Source of the DNA: Patescibacteria group bacterium
Lineage (GTDB): Bacteria > Patescibacteriota > Gracilibacteria > Peribacterales > Peribacteraceae
Assembly: GCA_018818235.1 (NCBI GenBank)
Contig: JAHISE010000031.1
Span: 1-13,473, forward strand
DNA: 13,473 nucleotides
Direction of reading: 5' to 3'
Shown: one piece after another, positions 9,001 through 11,595 of the stretch
Position numbering within the stretch: position 1 is the stretch's first letter
Layout: the number at the start of each line of letters is the position of its first letter
The notes under the pieces: generated by a model
The model's input: the letters and a program-made list of their open reading frames with translations, nothing else
The model's database searches: none
What the model was told of the DNA's origin: nothing
Position numbers and translations under genes: made by a program

Positions 9001-9915
9001 GCCTGTTCCTGATATTTCAGCTCCGGTCTGTGTTACCAATGAGCCTGTATCTGTTACTAATGATCCCGTTTCTGTTTCGATAGAACCACTGCCTGCCGAA
9101 TGTGTGATTGATCCGGTCTGCGTACCGGCATCAAGTATTATTGTACCTGTGCCGGTATCATCTTGTGATTCTGATTCAGTATCATCATCCTCAGAGACAT
9201 CAGAGGAGTCACTCCCCGTTACTACAGCACCGTCCGAAGGTGTGGTCACACCGCTTGATGTGTCCTCTGATTGTTCTTCAATATAATCAGCATCCAACGC
9301 TTTGATTATTTCCAGACTTCCACTTTCTGTTGTCATTGATCCGCTTGTGTCTATTGTTGCATCCAACTTAATGATTTCGGGTGTTATTGAATCTTCTGAA
9401 TCTGATCCTTCTTTTGTTGCCTGAGTTTCATCTGCATCAATTTCGATATCTGATGTAACGGTATTTGATTCTTCTTCCTCGGTTTCCGGTACTGCGATTG
9501 GATCGCCGGAATCTTCGGCTGCCGAATGTACCTTGGATTCCTTAGATATTTCTTCAACTTGATCTGCTATAACCTCTGCTCCACTCTCGATTTCAAGTGT
9601 TGAGCCACCGGAAGACTCTTGAGTATCTAGTACAGCTCTAAACCCTTCTTTGTAAAACCCGGTATTCAGTTCCTTCATAATCGAAAGAACCACCACCGAG
9701 TTGAAAAGTATGCTGATTGTAACGGTGATTGCAATCACTCTCGGGAATGTCAGGAAACTATCTACCTGATCCCGATGCAACTTCCATTTTTCATACTCCT
9801 TACAGGCACTTTTTTTAATTCTTTTTAATTTTATTTTGGAATCTTTCCACATCTTCTTCGACTTGCACTTGATAACCGGTAAATACTTCTTACAGTACAG
9901 CGATTTTTTTATCAT
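1..9915 (-). CDS. Giant membrane-anchored surface protein with duplicated Ig-like modules and two LamG domains (3' end outside window)
   Basis: An uninterrupted minus-strand frame of 3,305 codons runs from an ATG at 9915 to the window edge. I read it through without meeting a stop, and the frame is still in phase at base 1. Order: Lys-rich N-terminus (residues 1-55), membrane segment (60-80), Ser/Thr/Gly/acidic stalk (~95-380), beta module 1 (~420-710), variable middle (~710-1670), module 2 (~1673-1958), low-complexity insertion (~1959-2533), then solenoid linkers with LamG domains at ~2688-2915 and ~3000-3220. The positive-inside rule puts everything after residue 80 outside the cell. The likely role is adhesion or attachment, inferred from LamG folds and size, not shown. 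The start is uncertain: in-frame ATGs also lie at 9984 and 10101, after stops near 10125, but 9915 follows a highly structured RNA and begins a typical Lys-rich cytoplasmic tail. No start has a clear ribosome binding site. The organism is probably CPR, where such proteins are common. Confidence 0.9.
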   Translation of the reverse strand, partial: MIKKSLYCKKYLPVIKCKSKKMWKDSKIKLKRIKKSACKEYEKWKLHRDQVDSFLTFPRVIAITVTISILFNSVVVLSIMKELNTGFYKEGFRAVLDTQESSGGSTLEIESGAEVIADQVEEISKESKVHSAAEDSGDPIAVPETEEEESNTVTSDIEIDADETQATKEGSDSEDSITPEIIKLDATIDTSGSMTTESGSLEIIKALDADYIEEQSEDTSSGVTTPSDGAVVTGSDSSDVSEDDDTESESQDDTGTGTIILDAGTQTGSITHSAGSGSIETETGSLVTDTGSLVTQTGAEISGTGALSGSGTLEDGTGSLVMDALTETGSITGSGVTVDTSSGSVISDSGSGSTTSETGSVLTGSGELQEEIEEEEILRKIEDLSGSLLINSNLRYPMNTHPTFSVPKHKEISSAKEFMERVSIEVKDPDGENFEAQGTITEEDERFLITLSPGDNFIPGKYSVRVVLISDRGENRKVQSFLRKTQGDQSDILLYEGDIDWGTVAFNTDRSEYLQWQGMNVDISYMDNEGRLICDGKMHAIVDTPDKSRKHYSTDSESIESLNRCELRHVTSLPDYRFTSGLTSRGEYSVSISAQNRNAFGYKINVAEDPELMDVKRSFVTRTYPGATEKMEITIIPTYTFVGKVIERVPPGYEVKLTDPPGIVSELKTTGASKITWDRRFEANKPLKLTYTVKVPSTENTIFSFFGPLEATGYSEDIEPEEIDLPLFQPASDSGASIGTETTIEDIDPGFTDSGAVVETTAESSGSDTIPSTGTSLNSSTGATVPEEEDADVSTGSTIQLDAALSASGSDVLTSTGSSTESEQETDTGDVQEDEETIQIDAALDTQSTQSDLPIATGSTSIAEPVVEVEEDTSSEDSDIEEADTAFGASLFSPRSIRRAIEEEQQNNKIRTNIRNEKLKNINKPSKLGAMLYEIINSEVTSILRSSSPSPIRVISSVVDKTDTEYIFNNNSAQFRLFGFDQIHERTPRAEFGIRNSESGLLVLKRDKLKPSNIIYTSMASAFRLPLFAARNYVKPTNEIKKYKVDYFMSHAEVDELPPSIIATGGDGDSEIGNAVVMDWVGVRNPPSAGIRASVMLSDIQDIYSESVAAIQESQMESVAIMQWVGTQNALNSAAAIQESLSPPKSIVMKWLGSESVKSAILASSKLSNKSNISGVTDEIQNFRFRRLRTSYGFVMNWIEGNIYELPHRTSAFRSLEVAWALSTMVRTQRDSELLAASLIESLPPMIVMTGSGSEPLAGSDSVPSAGSGSEHSVEEESDSGDAVDDISVQVTESASTVIQVEEVQVEAEPEAISTGTTVERIRIQKELPRRVLSKLNRLVTNTIQSGSTITESASKDSAQTGSISPIISKESIINVQDDSVLNRIKERVSKRITHTVNYVNVQLVKDTGNKEVDESKIFRYTEPRQWQLLSMIVEAIKNQTEIFEQGELMFTLEGGNTFDANTSPKFKILETDIFETETGSILDETGNLKEEIALREVVAAIISEKDLKNALLHSIVEENSKEIAEEIVKDSVGMSTIQNALQGDRGRRSTRTDSIQGMLEVAFESDKIQMAVGDEVDGSGEFEALIHETLSREVKQAVFEDIVAKATGSGGNLNKSAQKADKNLKKALQTAISDKVKEKHVMTQVAQEVKEVKEKGTTTISQANDEAIKAGSGNNIIKFKLKDNDGNEVDPSFHFKEGSVIIELEPKRKFAPGKYTVEMTVTHPVTGEIVTFEQNFLWGVLAINPNADVYRAGEIANLEFGVLDDEGEIVCSADLRLRVVTPSGLSIDLSTVDNSIITSGTCGVKQAGFIEPDFKALLNLSEEGIYDLTLSAITPAGLRTMKSEIKVDPAPPFIIRRKGATRLWPFGPSEMQIEVEFQSDFRGYLTEVVPDSFEVVSVSVGGVADASFIKEEWQNKEGEILIAWPASFKAGQKTVISYVYDAPDISPEFYLLGPLELRFSNQHASLSTIDTLRSRPASAQPPHRLRSTGKATTGKQSTDGADGADNINRVGERSSAATKSSSPTARNEQRTTNKRINESPTASGFIVAPRKVDGNSPSKRQLLEETKAKQIKRSNDLRSDASDTTASSLMVMSSVAPGSSIENGKSQGDYREYKVEEKIGSLEIHDDHRENNILIVQQIEDTNNPQVINSKLNSLTANGITTPANETWPISESIADIRFDRESRISDEGQRNTIKDIGEQPYTQHQNSSNNDSPEMFGAGQAQNQGLSKESSPVVPDAGRVSNSPVISIIQVASLLNPYEELAFTLRKENNKSKLKNSSKLFLPASLVEIETEDEIEAEESAETEEETEVIEEQESTLTIPVLPVEVKDNEEQTNENTNQGSGNVDTGDEAVNVHDSTGYSSKEVNFADNENNTNPKIILDNDINKDPLDANTDKNNAADSSRHKSADDLIQDDKLGNDNLIGEQSYTQHQGLSTIDSPVVPGAGQAPHQNLSNNDSTEVFGAGQAPNISRERPSKRSMQQSTNLRSLRRDYGWQAINNSTSPISRNQKPETSGSTQLTTGKLATKPLSPSTTIYYEQRSWQIANDAGSAIKIWDGEGAGDTNWSTGANWNGDTIPDAGSIVYFDGTSDNNSTLDSGFTSNIGGLKIGNDYDGTITLATPLGVSGSVIISGGILDVSSSNYDVTVDGDWKQYSSGEFAARAGTVYLTSTGDTLTLSGSSSFNNVTIDDGLVGYWKFDEGVGTLAKDSSRFGNNGTLTNMTNDDWVTTSAPTSFYNPYALEFDGGDDYVEVVDNDIFSFGSGSSDSPFSISIWFKSSSYDTTANWLIVKDDNAGNRREWSTSVASGKPAISMFDESTGGYIGRKYNTALSTNTWYHYISIYDGSSTEGGIKLYIDGVRTDDTTGSDGSYTAMENNTAPVRIATWAESLLYMHTGLIDDVRIYSRALSSSEVASLAAGNAYTGSGVLTLGSSLDINGDLSMYTGGIDNSGNHNINLSGSWLNYGGQYIRGTETITFDGVADSADQKQIYEDTGFNNVTLDNGLVGYWKFDEGAGTVARDSSANGNDGTLTNMDAEDWVDISAGTGTTNFYNPYALDFDGSNDYVLTTLNVAGQTGLTAAAWFNQTSSSSAARETALGTFTGNTDMAFDIDLVANLRQVQFNILGEGRARSNLDTATSVYTGDTWNHVSVTWNGSTMIIYMNGTNIASQAYSAPSIEQTVTQKLIFGRYNQGVQAQQFSGLIDDVRIYNRALSSSEIANLNSGNPSTGSGYYTLGASLDISGDFKNYTANLVSSGSITMSGNWLNVGDFTHDGSGTVLFDGVNQTISGSTVFWKLQSTGSTADTLTF
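255..918 (-). other. LamG/concanavalin-like jellyroll domain 2
   Basis: About 220 residues: GLVGYWKFDEGAGT, DSSANGNDGTL, ALDFDGSNDYV, LTAAAWFNQ, TWNHVSVTWNGS, MIIYMNGT and LIDDVRIYNRALSSSEIANL. The opening DNA is almost identical to that of domain 1 while the core strands diverge, so the pair is an old duplication with conserved edges. Solenoid strands follow to the window edge. Confidence 0.92.
1171..1853 (-). other. LamG/concanavalin-like jellyroll domain 1
   Basis: About 228 residues. Opens with GLVGYWKFDEGVGT and DSSRFGNNGTL, then ALEFDGGDDYV, FSISIWFK, WYHYISIYDG, IKLYIDGV and closes with LIDDVRIYSRALSSSEVASL. These are the hallmark strands of the LamG-like/Laminin_G_3 jellyroll, a carbohydrate- or protein-binding fold. 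Near-identical opening and closing motifs recur in domain 2. Confidence 0.92.
1854..2315 (-). other. WQIAND strand and beta-solenoid-like linker
   Basis: Starts with YYEQRSWQIANDAGSA, then a W-D-G-x-G-x-x-x-x-W-S-x-x-x-N-W segment and short repeated strands (GGLKIG, GTITLA, GSVIISGG, YDVTVDGDWKQ, GTVYL). The pattern is that of autotransporter-like beta-helix passenger repeats. Related strands recur between and after the LamG domains (GSWLNYGGQYIRGT, GNWLNVGDFTHDGSG). Confidence 0.6.
2392..2485. repeat. Intergenic-repeat-like block, copy 1, inside the giant gene
   Basis: GTTCCTCGATATTGGAGAG at 2392-2410 and GTTGATTGCCTGCC followed by CGTAG (to 2440) are followed by a GC-rich, partly palindromic stretch (CGCCGCAGCGAGCGAAGG) to about 2485. 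Counterparts occur at 3832-4034. The coded residues (Arg/Ser/Asn-rich) look incidental. Confidence 0.6.
2516..2651. repeat. 57-bp tandem repeat array A (two units plus shared flank)
   Basis: Units at 2516-2572 and 2573-2629 each begin GCCTGCCCAGCACC and end at a GGTGCGG/GGTGCTGG motif; a flank starting GTGTA(C/A)G follows. Each unit encodes 19 residues, such as GAGQAPHQNLSNNDSTEVF, and keeps the frame. The two units are distinct types (alpha then beta in plus-strand order). The array is related to 3191-3325. Confidence 0.85.
3191..3325. repeat. 57-bp tandem repeat array B (two units plus shared flank)
   Basis: Units at 3191-3247 and 3248-3304 match those of array A about 600 bases away, including the ~20-base flank with TTGTTC(T/A)CCTATG. 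The order of the two unit types is reversed relative to array A (beta then alpha). Each unit encodes 19 residues in frame. Confidence 0.85.
3832..4034. repeat. Intergenic-repeat-like block, copy 2, inside the giant gene
   Basis: GTTCCTCGCTGTTGGAGAG at 3832-3850 and GTTGATTGCTTGCC with CGTAG near 3920-3940 match the block at 2392-2440. A GC-rich run follows, with repeated GTAGCC, GGAGG and GTTGATTG/GTCGATTG motifs, ending at about 4034 with another GTTGATTGC. The translated product (runs of Arg, Ser, Pro, Ala) is unlike the beta module it abuts. Confidence 0.6.
4041..4898 (-). other. Beta-rich module, copy 2
   Basis: About 286 residues (1673-1958), paralogous to the module at 7784-8655. Shared landmarks in the same order are a G-K-Y-T/S-V strand, a WG segment, a D-E/N-E-G turn before the first Cys, T-P downstream of it, a second Cys, a G-x-Y strand, a VP..(F/Y)EV segment, an (I/W)-W strand and a terminal GPLE. 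Cysteines are 1772 (codon 4602-4600) and 1803 (codon 4509-4507), 31 residues apart exactly as in copy 1. Confidence 0.7.
4930..5640 (-). other. Helical Glu/Lys-rich segment before module 2
   Basis: About 235 residues rich in Glu, Lys, Ala, Ile and Val with heptad-like spacing (EEIALREVVAAIISEKDLK, later KVKEKHVMTQVAQEVKEVK). Helical or short coiled-coil regions are likely. This contrasts with the beta-rich modules on either side and may be a rigid spacer. No family recognised. Confidence 0.5.
6105..6175. repeat. Short tandem repeat coding for SGSEP/SAGS blocks
   Basis: Three to four degenerate units on a GAGCCGGAACCGGCCGAAGG theme code for alternating Ser-Gly-Ser-Glu and Ala-Gly-Ser segments (about residues 1248-1270). 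They look like a slippage-prone linker within the surface protein. Confidence 0.6.
6280..6880 (-). repeat. Degenerate VMxWxG repeats in the middle of the giant protein
   Basis: Four related motifs are spaced irregularly: VVMDWVG, AIMQWVG, IVMKWLG and FVMNWIEG, with a fifth weaker copy ending IVMTGSG near 6170. Between them sit AIQES blocks (two copies) and Ser/Ala-rich segments. Amphipathic strand or helix repeats are possible; I do not recognise the family. Confidence 0.55.
6919..6946. repeat. Two tandem copies of the 14-mer GGATTCCGAATTCC
   Basis: Two perfect head-to-tail copies (6919-6932, 6933-6946) lie inside the giant gene, coding for a segment around EFGIRNSESG. The unit contains the palindrome GGAATTCC across the junction and resembles GAATTCCGGATTC-type intergenic repeats. 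Its length is not a multiple of three, but two copies plus flanks keep the frame. Confidence 0.85.
7784..8655 (-). other. Beta-rich module, copy 1
   Basis: About 290 residues (roughly 421-711) with Ig-like features: a GKYSVRV strand, alternating hydrophobics, a GEYSVSI strand, a PPGYEV segment and an ending at FGPLEA. It holds cysteines 534 and 565, codons ending at 8316 and 8223. The same architecture recurs in copy 2 (4041-4898): GKYTVEM, G-x-Y-D/S, VPDSFEV, final GPLEL, and a Cys pair with identical spacing. I do not recognise a named Pfam family with certainty; Ig-like/CARDB-like surface folds are the best analogy. Confidence 0.7.
8770..9630 (-). repeat. Ser/Thr/Gly/Asp/Glu-rich stalk with degenerate TGS-type repeats
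   Basis: About 285 residues of acidic, Ser/Thr-rich low complexity. Between about 9170 and 8830 it becomes degenerate short repeats built on T-G-S (TGSLVTDTGSLVTQTG, then SGTGALSGSG and similar). It is probably an extended, possibly glycosylated spacer lifting the folded modules off the membrane (inference). Codons vary between repeats, so the array is old or under protein-level selection rather than freshly amplified. Similar stretches recur at about 7780-7290 and 6180-6000. Confidence 0.7.
9676..9738 (-). other. N-terminal signal anchor of the giant protein
   Basis: Residues ~60-80 form one hydrophobic stretch (VIAITVTISILFNSVVVLS). The 55 residues before it are rich in Lys/Arg and contain three cysteines (8, 17, 38). 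No signal-peptidase site or lipobox is evident, so this looks like an uncleaved type II anchor with a cytoplasmic N-terminus. The remaining 3,200+ residues would then be extracellular. Confidence 0.75.
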
Positions 9916-9921
9916 GAGCCA

Positions 9922-10112
9922 GGTCGAATGACGAATCGCTGCTGCGTTAAGACACGAGTGCAACCCACCTACGAGTTTCCTCATGGGAGTTGTCACTCTT
10001 TGCGCGCACAGAGCACTCAAGTGATTCGTGGTCGATCGCCCAAGGGACGTCAGGAGATCGACACACACGCCGGTCAGCGATTTCTTTTTCTTGGGATACA
10101 TTTGTGTGTGTG
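9922..10112 (-). ncRNA. Unassigned structured leader RNA of the giant gene
   Basis: The minus transcript can form nested helices: ACGAAUC (10029-10023) with GAUUCGU (9937-9931); CUGUGCG (10011-10005) with CGCAGCAG (9946-9939, one bulge); GAGUG (9998-9994) with CACUC (9960-9956); inside it AACUCCC with GGUGGGUU, and AUGAG-GAAA-CUCGU capped by a GNRA tetraloop. A separate hairpin pairs GUGUCGAUC with GAUCGACCAC (10064-10028, one bulge), and CACACAC pairs with GUGUGUG at the 5' end. At least two pairs are G-U wobbles that would be A-C mismatches on the plus strand, favouring minus transcription. It matches no riboswitch, RNase P, tmRNA, SRP or 6S core that I know. It is either a long structured 5' UTR or, if translation starts at 10101, coding. 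Confidence 0.6.
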
Positions 10113-10121
10113 AATCTCATT

Positions 10122-10130
10122 ATTATAGCA
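10122..10130 (-). promoter_or_regulatory. Extended -10 promoter candidate for the giant gene
   Basis: Minus strand TGC-TATAAT is a perfect extended -10 (TGnTATAAT). Transcription would start near 10115, just before the structured leader. No good -35 lies 17 bases upstream, which is usual for extended -10 promoters. Confidence 0.55.
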
Positions 10131-10169
10131 TAATTGTTGGTTTATTGGCAGATGCAACAGTATATCAAC

Positions 10170-10198
10170 GATATAAATATTAAGTTTTGCAATGTCAA
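10170..10198 (-). promoter_or_regulatory. TTGACA/TATATC promoter candidate for the giant gene
   Basis: A perfect TTGACA (10198-10193), a 17-base spacer and TATATC (10175-10170). Transcription would start near 10163. The -35 begins within the T-run that ends the upstream terminator-like hairpin. Confidence 0.55.
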
Positions 10199-10246
10199 AA
10201 TAACCCCGAGTATTCGAATACTGGAATACTGGATTATTGGGGTTAT
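10193..10246 (-). terminator. Terminator-like hairpin after the lipoprotein gene
   Basis: ATAACCCC (minus, 10246-10239) pairs perfectly with GGGGTTAT (10207-10200), followed by TTTTGAC. The loop contains the 14-base perfect palindrome AGTATTCGAATACT (10222-10209), which can extend the stem. It sits about 70 bases past the lipoprotein stop. The T-run is short, so efficiency is unclear. Confidence 0.5.
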
Positions 10247-10306
10247 GAATAACAAATATTAAGCTTGCTATCGCTTTAGACCAATATTCCAATATTCCAG
10301 TATTCT
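10215..10306. repeat. Long inverted repeat with ~26-base arms
   Basis: The left arm 10215-10240 (GAATACTGGAATA theme) and right arm 10281-10306 are complementary at about 23 of 26 positions, with a 40-base loop. The arms are themselves made of repeats of TACTGGAA/TATTGGAA. Pairing here excludes the smaller ATAACCCC hairpin, so the spacer has two alternative folds. Confidence 0.75.
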
Positions 10307-10314
10307 ACCTGCCG

Positions 10315-11205
10315 TCACATCTTCTTACACACCCCTATATTTTCCTCCAAATTTGTAATATCACAGAAGTATCCGGGAGGACAAAGTACTCCGGCAGTAC
10401 CTCCACATGGCAGTACGGAACCGGTGCCCGTTGAGAGGATATTTGAATCGTCATCACCTTCATTTTCGAGTATAATGGAACGAATTACTCCCATCCATTT
10501 AGCTTTTAATTCAGTAGAGTCAACGGAGGATTTCGGAGTGAACAATAGAGTCAATACTTCGTCACCACCACGCCTAATATACACAGTTTCTGCTCCTGTT
10601 TTTTCGTCAACGGACCTAAGTGCCTTCGTCCCATCTATCATAACCGGGAAGCCCTGCACATCATTGCCACCTGCTTCCATGAAGAGAGTGAGCACAGGCT
10701 TTGTCTGTCCTTTGATAATAAATTGTATGCCATCATGCGACCTAAAACTGCGCCAGTCCTTTGGAACTTCCAACGAGATTGCATACTCTTTTAAATCCGA
10801 TTTAGTTTTGTCACTTTCTTTTTCCAACACCTCTTCGACAACCAAAACGGGTATGTCATTTACGTTTGTATTGCGTTCCAAAAACCCCGAAAGAGACGTT
10901 CGTTCACCCTCAAAATTACTTAGATTTACGGTGGTACTTTCCACATAATAAATCGGAAGTCCGTCGATAATCAGTAAGTGAGTTCCACGTCGTGTGAAAG
11001 AAAGTTCAGCTTTGGAAATAACTCCGGTTACAGTTTGTAAACCTTCGGGAAGAGGTGGTGGTGGCTCGTTTTTTGAGCATGAAATCAGTGCAAAACTGAT
11101 CAACAGTATTAATGAATAATTAATAATGAATGGTTCGATCCCCCTCACCACAGGTAATGAATAATGATTAATTGTTGCCGGAGTACTTACAGGTTTAGAA
11201 AGCAT
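10315..11205 (-). CDS. Predicted lipoprotein with C-terminal four-cysteine motif
   Basis: 296 residues. A hydrophobic stretch (30-42) ends in the lipobox LISC with Cys43 as the likely lipidated residue, followed by a Pro-rich tether (48-52). Residues ~57-128 look like a small beta domain (VTGVISKAELSF, HLLIIDGLPIYYV), perhaps OB-like. Residues ~142-245 form a second domain beginning SLEVPKDWRSFRS and ending KAKWMGVIRSI. The C-terminus carries C267-GGTAGVL-C275-PPGYF-C281 and C293, a CGGxxGxxCPxGYxC motif seen in many bacterial secreted proteins, probably two disulfides. The only ATG puts 42 residues before the Cys, long for a signal peptide. It ends with TGA. Function unknown; adjacency to the giant surface protein suggests a cell-envelope role. 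Confidence 0.85.
   Translation of the reverse strand: MLSKPVSTPATINHYSLPVVRGIEPFIINYSLILLISFALISCSKNEPPPPLPEGLQTVTGVISKAELSFTRRGTHLLIIDGLPIYYVESTTVNLSNFEGERTSLSGFLERNTNVNDIPVLVVEEVLEKESDKTKSDLKEYAISLEVPKDWRSFRSHDGIQFIIKGQTKPVLTLFMEAGGNDVQGFPVMIDGTKALRSVDEKTGAETVYIRRGGDEVLTLLFTPKSSVDSTELKAKWMGVIRSIILENEGDDDSNILSTGTGSVLPCGGTAGVLCPPGYFCDITNLEENIGVCKKM
11110..11165. repeat. Direct repeat TAATGAATAAT in the signal-peptide region
   Basis: TAATGAATAAT occurs at 11110-11120 and 11155-11165, with overlapping inverted forms (ATTAATAATGAAT, ATGATTAAT) around a CCCCCTCACCACAGG core. The unusual residues before the lipobox (about 13-32) are encoded by this repeat. Confidence 0.65.
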
Positions 11206-11220
11206 ATTTTTAGTGCGGGT

Positions 11221-11229
11221 AATGTAACA
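11221..11229 (-). promoter_or_regulatory. Weak extended -10 candidate for the lipoprotein gene
   Basis: TG-T-TACATT on the minus strand, with no recognisable -35. The start of transcription would be near 11214, leaving a leader of about ten bases before the ATG at 11205. Confidence 0.3.
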
Positions 11230-11285
11230 GGGAATGATGAAATTAGCTAAAAATGTGGTGGGAATTATTGGTGTTCTTGTAGCGA

Positions 11286-11578
11286 CCTCATCCCCCGGCC
11301 CCTCTCCCGAAGTATCTCCCTCACCCCCGGCCCCGAAGTATCTCCCTCACCCCCGGCCCCGAAGTATCTCCCTCACCCCCGGCCCCTCTCCCGATGGGAG
11401 ATGGGAGCTCTGCTATTGGAGAATTCATGGCTTGTTTTATCAAATATTTGAGAAATCAAGGTTTGTTCTCTCCAATTGCGTAGTTCCCCCTCTCCTGTAA
11501 GTACCCAGAATTCTTTAATAGCAATAACAACCCACTCGAAGCTCTCAGCATGGCAGGAGAGGGGGTCAGGGGGTGAGG
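11286..11578. repeat. GC-rich MITE-like inverted element with internal 26-bp tandem repeat
   Basis: A CCTCACCCCCGGCCCCTCTC-type end at 11370-11392 (with an earlier copy at 11286-11308) is the inverse of GGAGAGGGGGTC...GGGGGTGAGG at 11556-11578. The left end is amplified: perfect 26-base units at 11318-11343 and 11344-11369 share the CCTCACCCCCGGCCCC core with the flanking partial copies. Inside is a second inverted pair, TTGGAGA/TCTCCAA. Both strands carry open frames here (e.g. 11234-11500 plus, 11373-11636 minus), but their products are Pro/Arg/Ser runs dictated by the repeat, so I call no gene. Confidence 0.75.
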
Positions 11579-11595
11579 TCGGTCGTCGTCGTATC

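Noticed and set aside
8981..9286. Plus-strand frame with PVSVTNDPVS-like repeats
   Set aside because: Antisense shadow of the TGS-rich stalk; the repeat comes from the real gene.
1..9915. RTX or classical calcium-binding adhesin
   Set aside because: No GGxGxD nonapeptide arrays and no recognisable type I secretion signal within the window; the anchor is N-terminal.
9922..10112. Known RNAs (RNase P, tmRNA, SRP RNA, 6S, c-di-GMP, TPP and cobalamin riboswitches, hammerhead)
   Set aside because: Their conserved cores (for example the SRP GGAAGCA loop or the hammerhead CUGAUGA/GAAA pair) are not present in this arrangement.
9928..10113. Plus-strand 61-codon gene opposite the leader RNA
   Set aside because: No ribosome binding site or recognisable product; the open frame follows from the GC-rich structured sequence, and the wobble pairs favour a minus-strand RNA.
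10074..10292. 72-codon minus-strand frame between the lipoprotein and giant genes
   Set aside because: Runs through the inverted repeat, terminator and promoters; its product is dictated by repeat sequence and it overlaps the leader RNA.
10424..10948. 174-codon plus-strand frame
   Set aside because: Entirely antisense to the lipoprotein gene, which has a lipobox and a Cys motif; the plus product has no recognisable feature.
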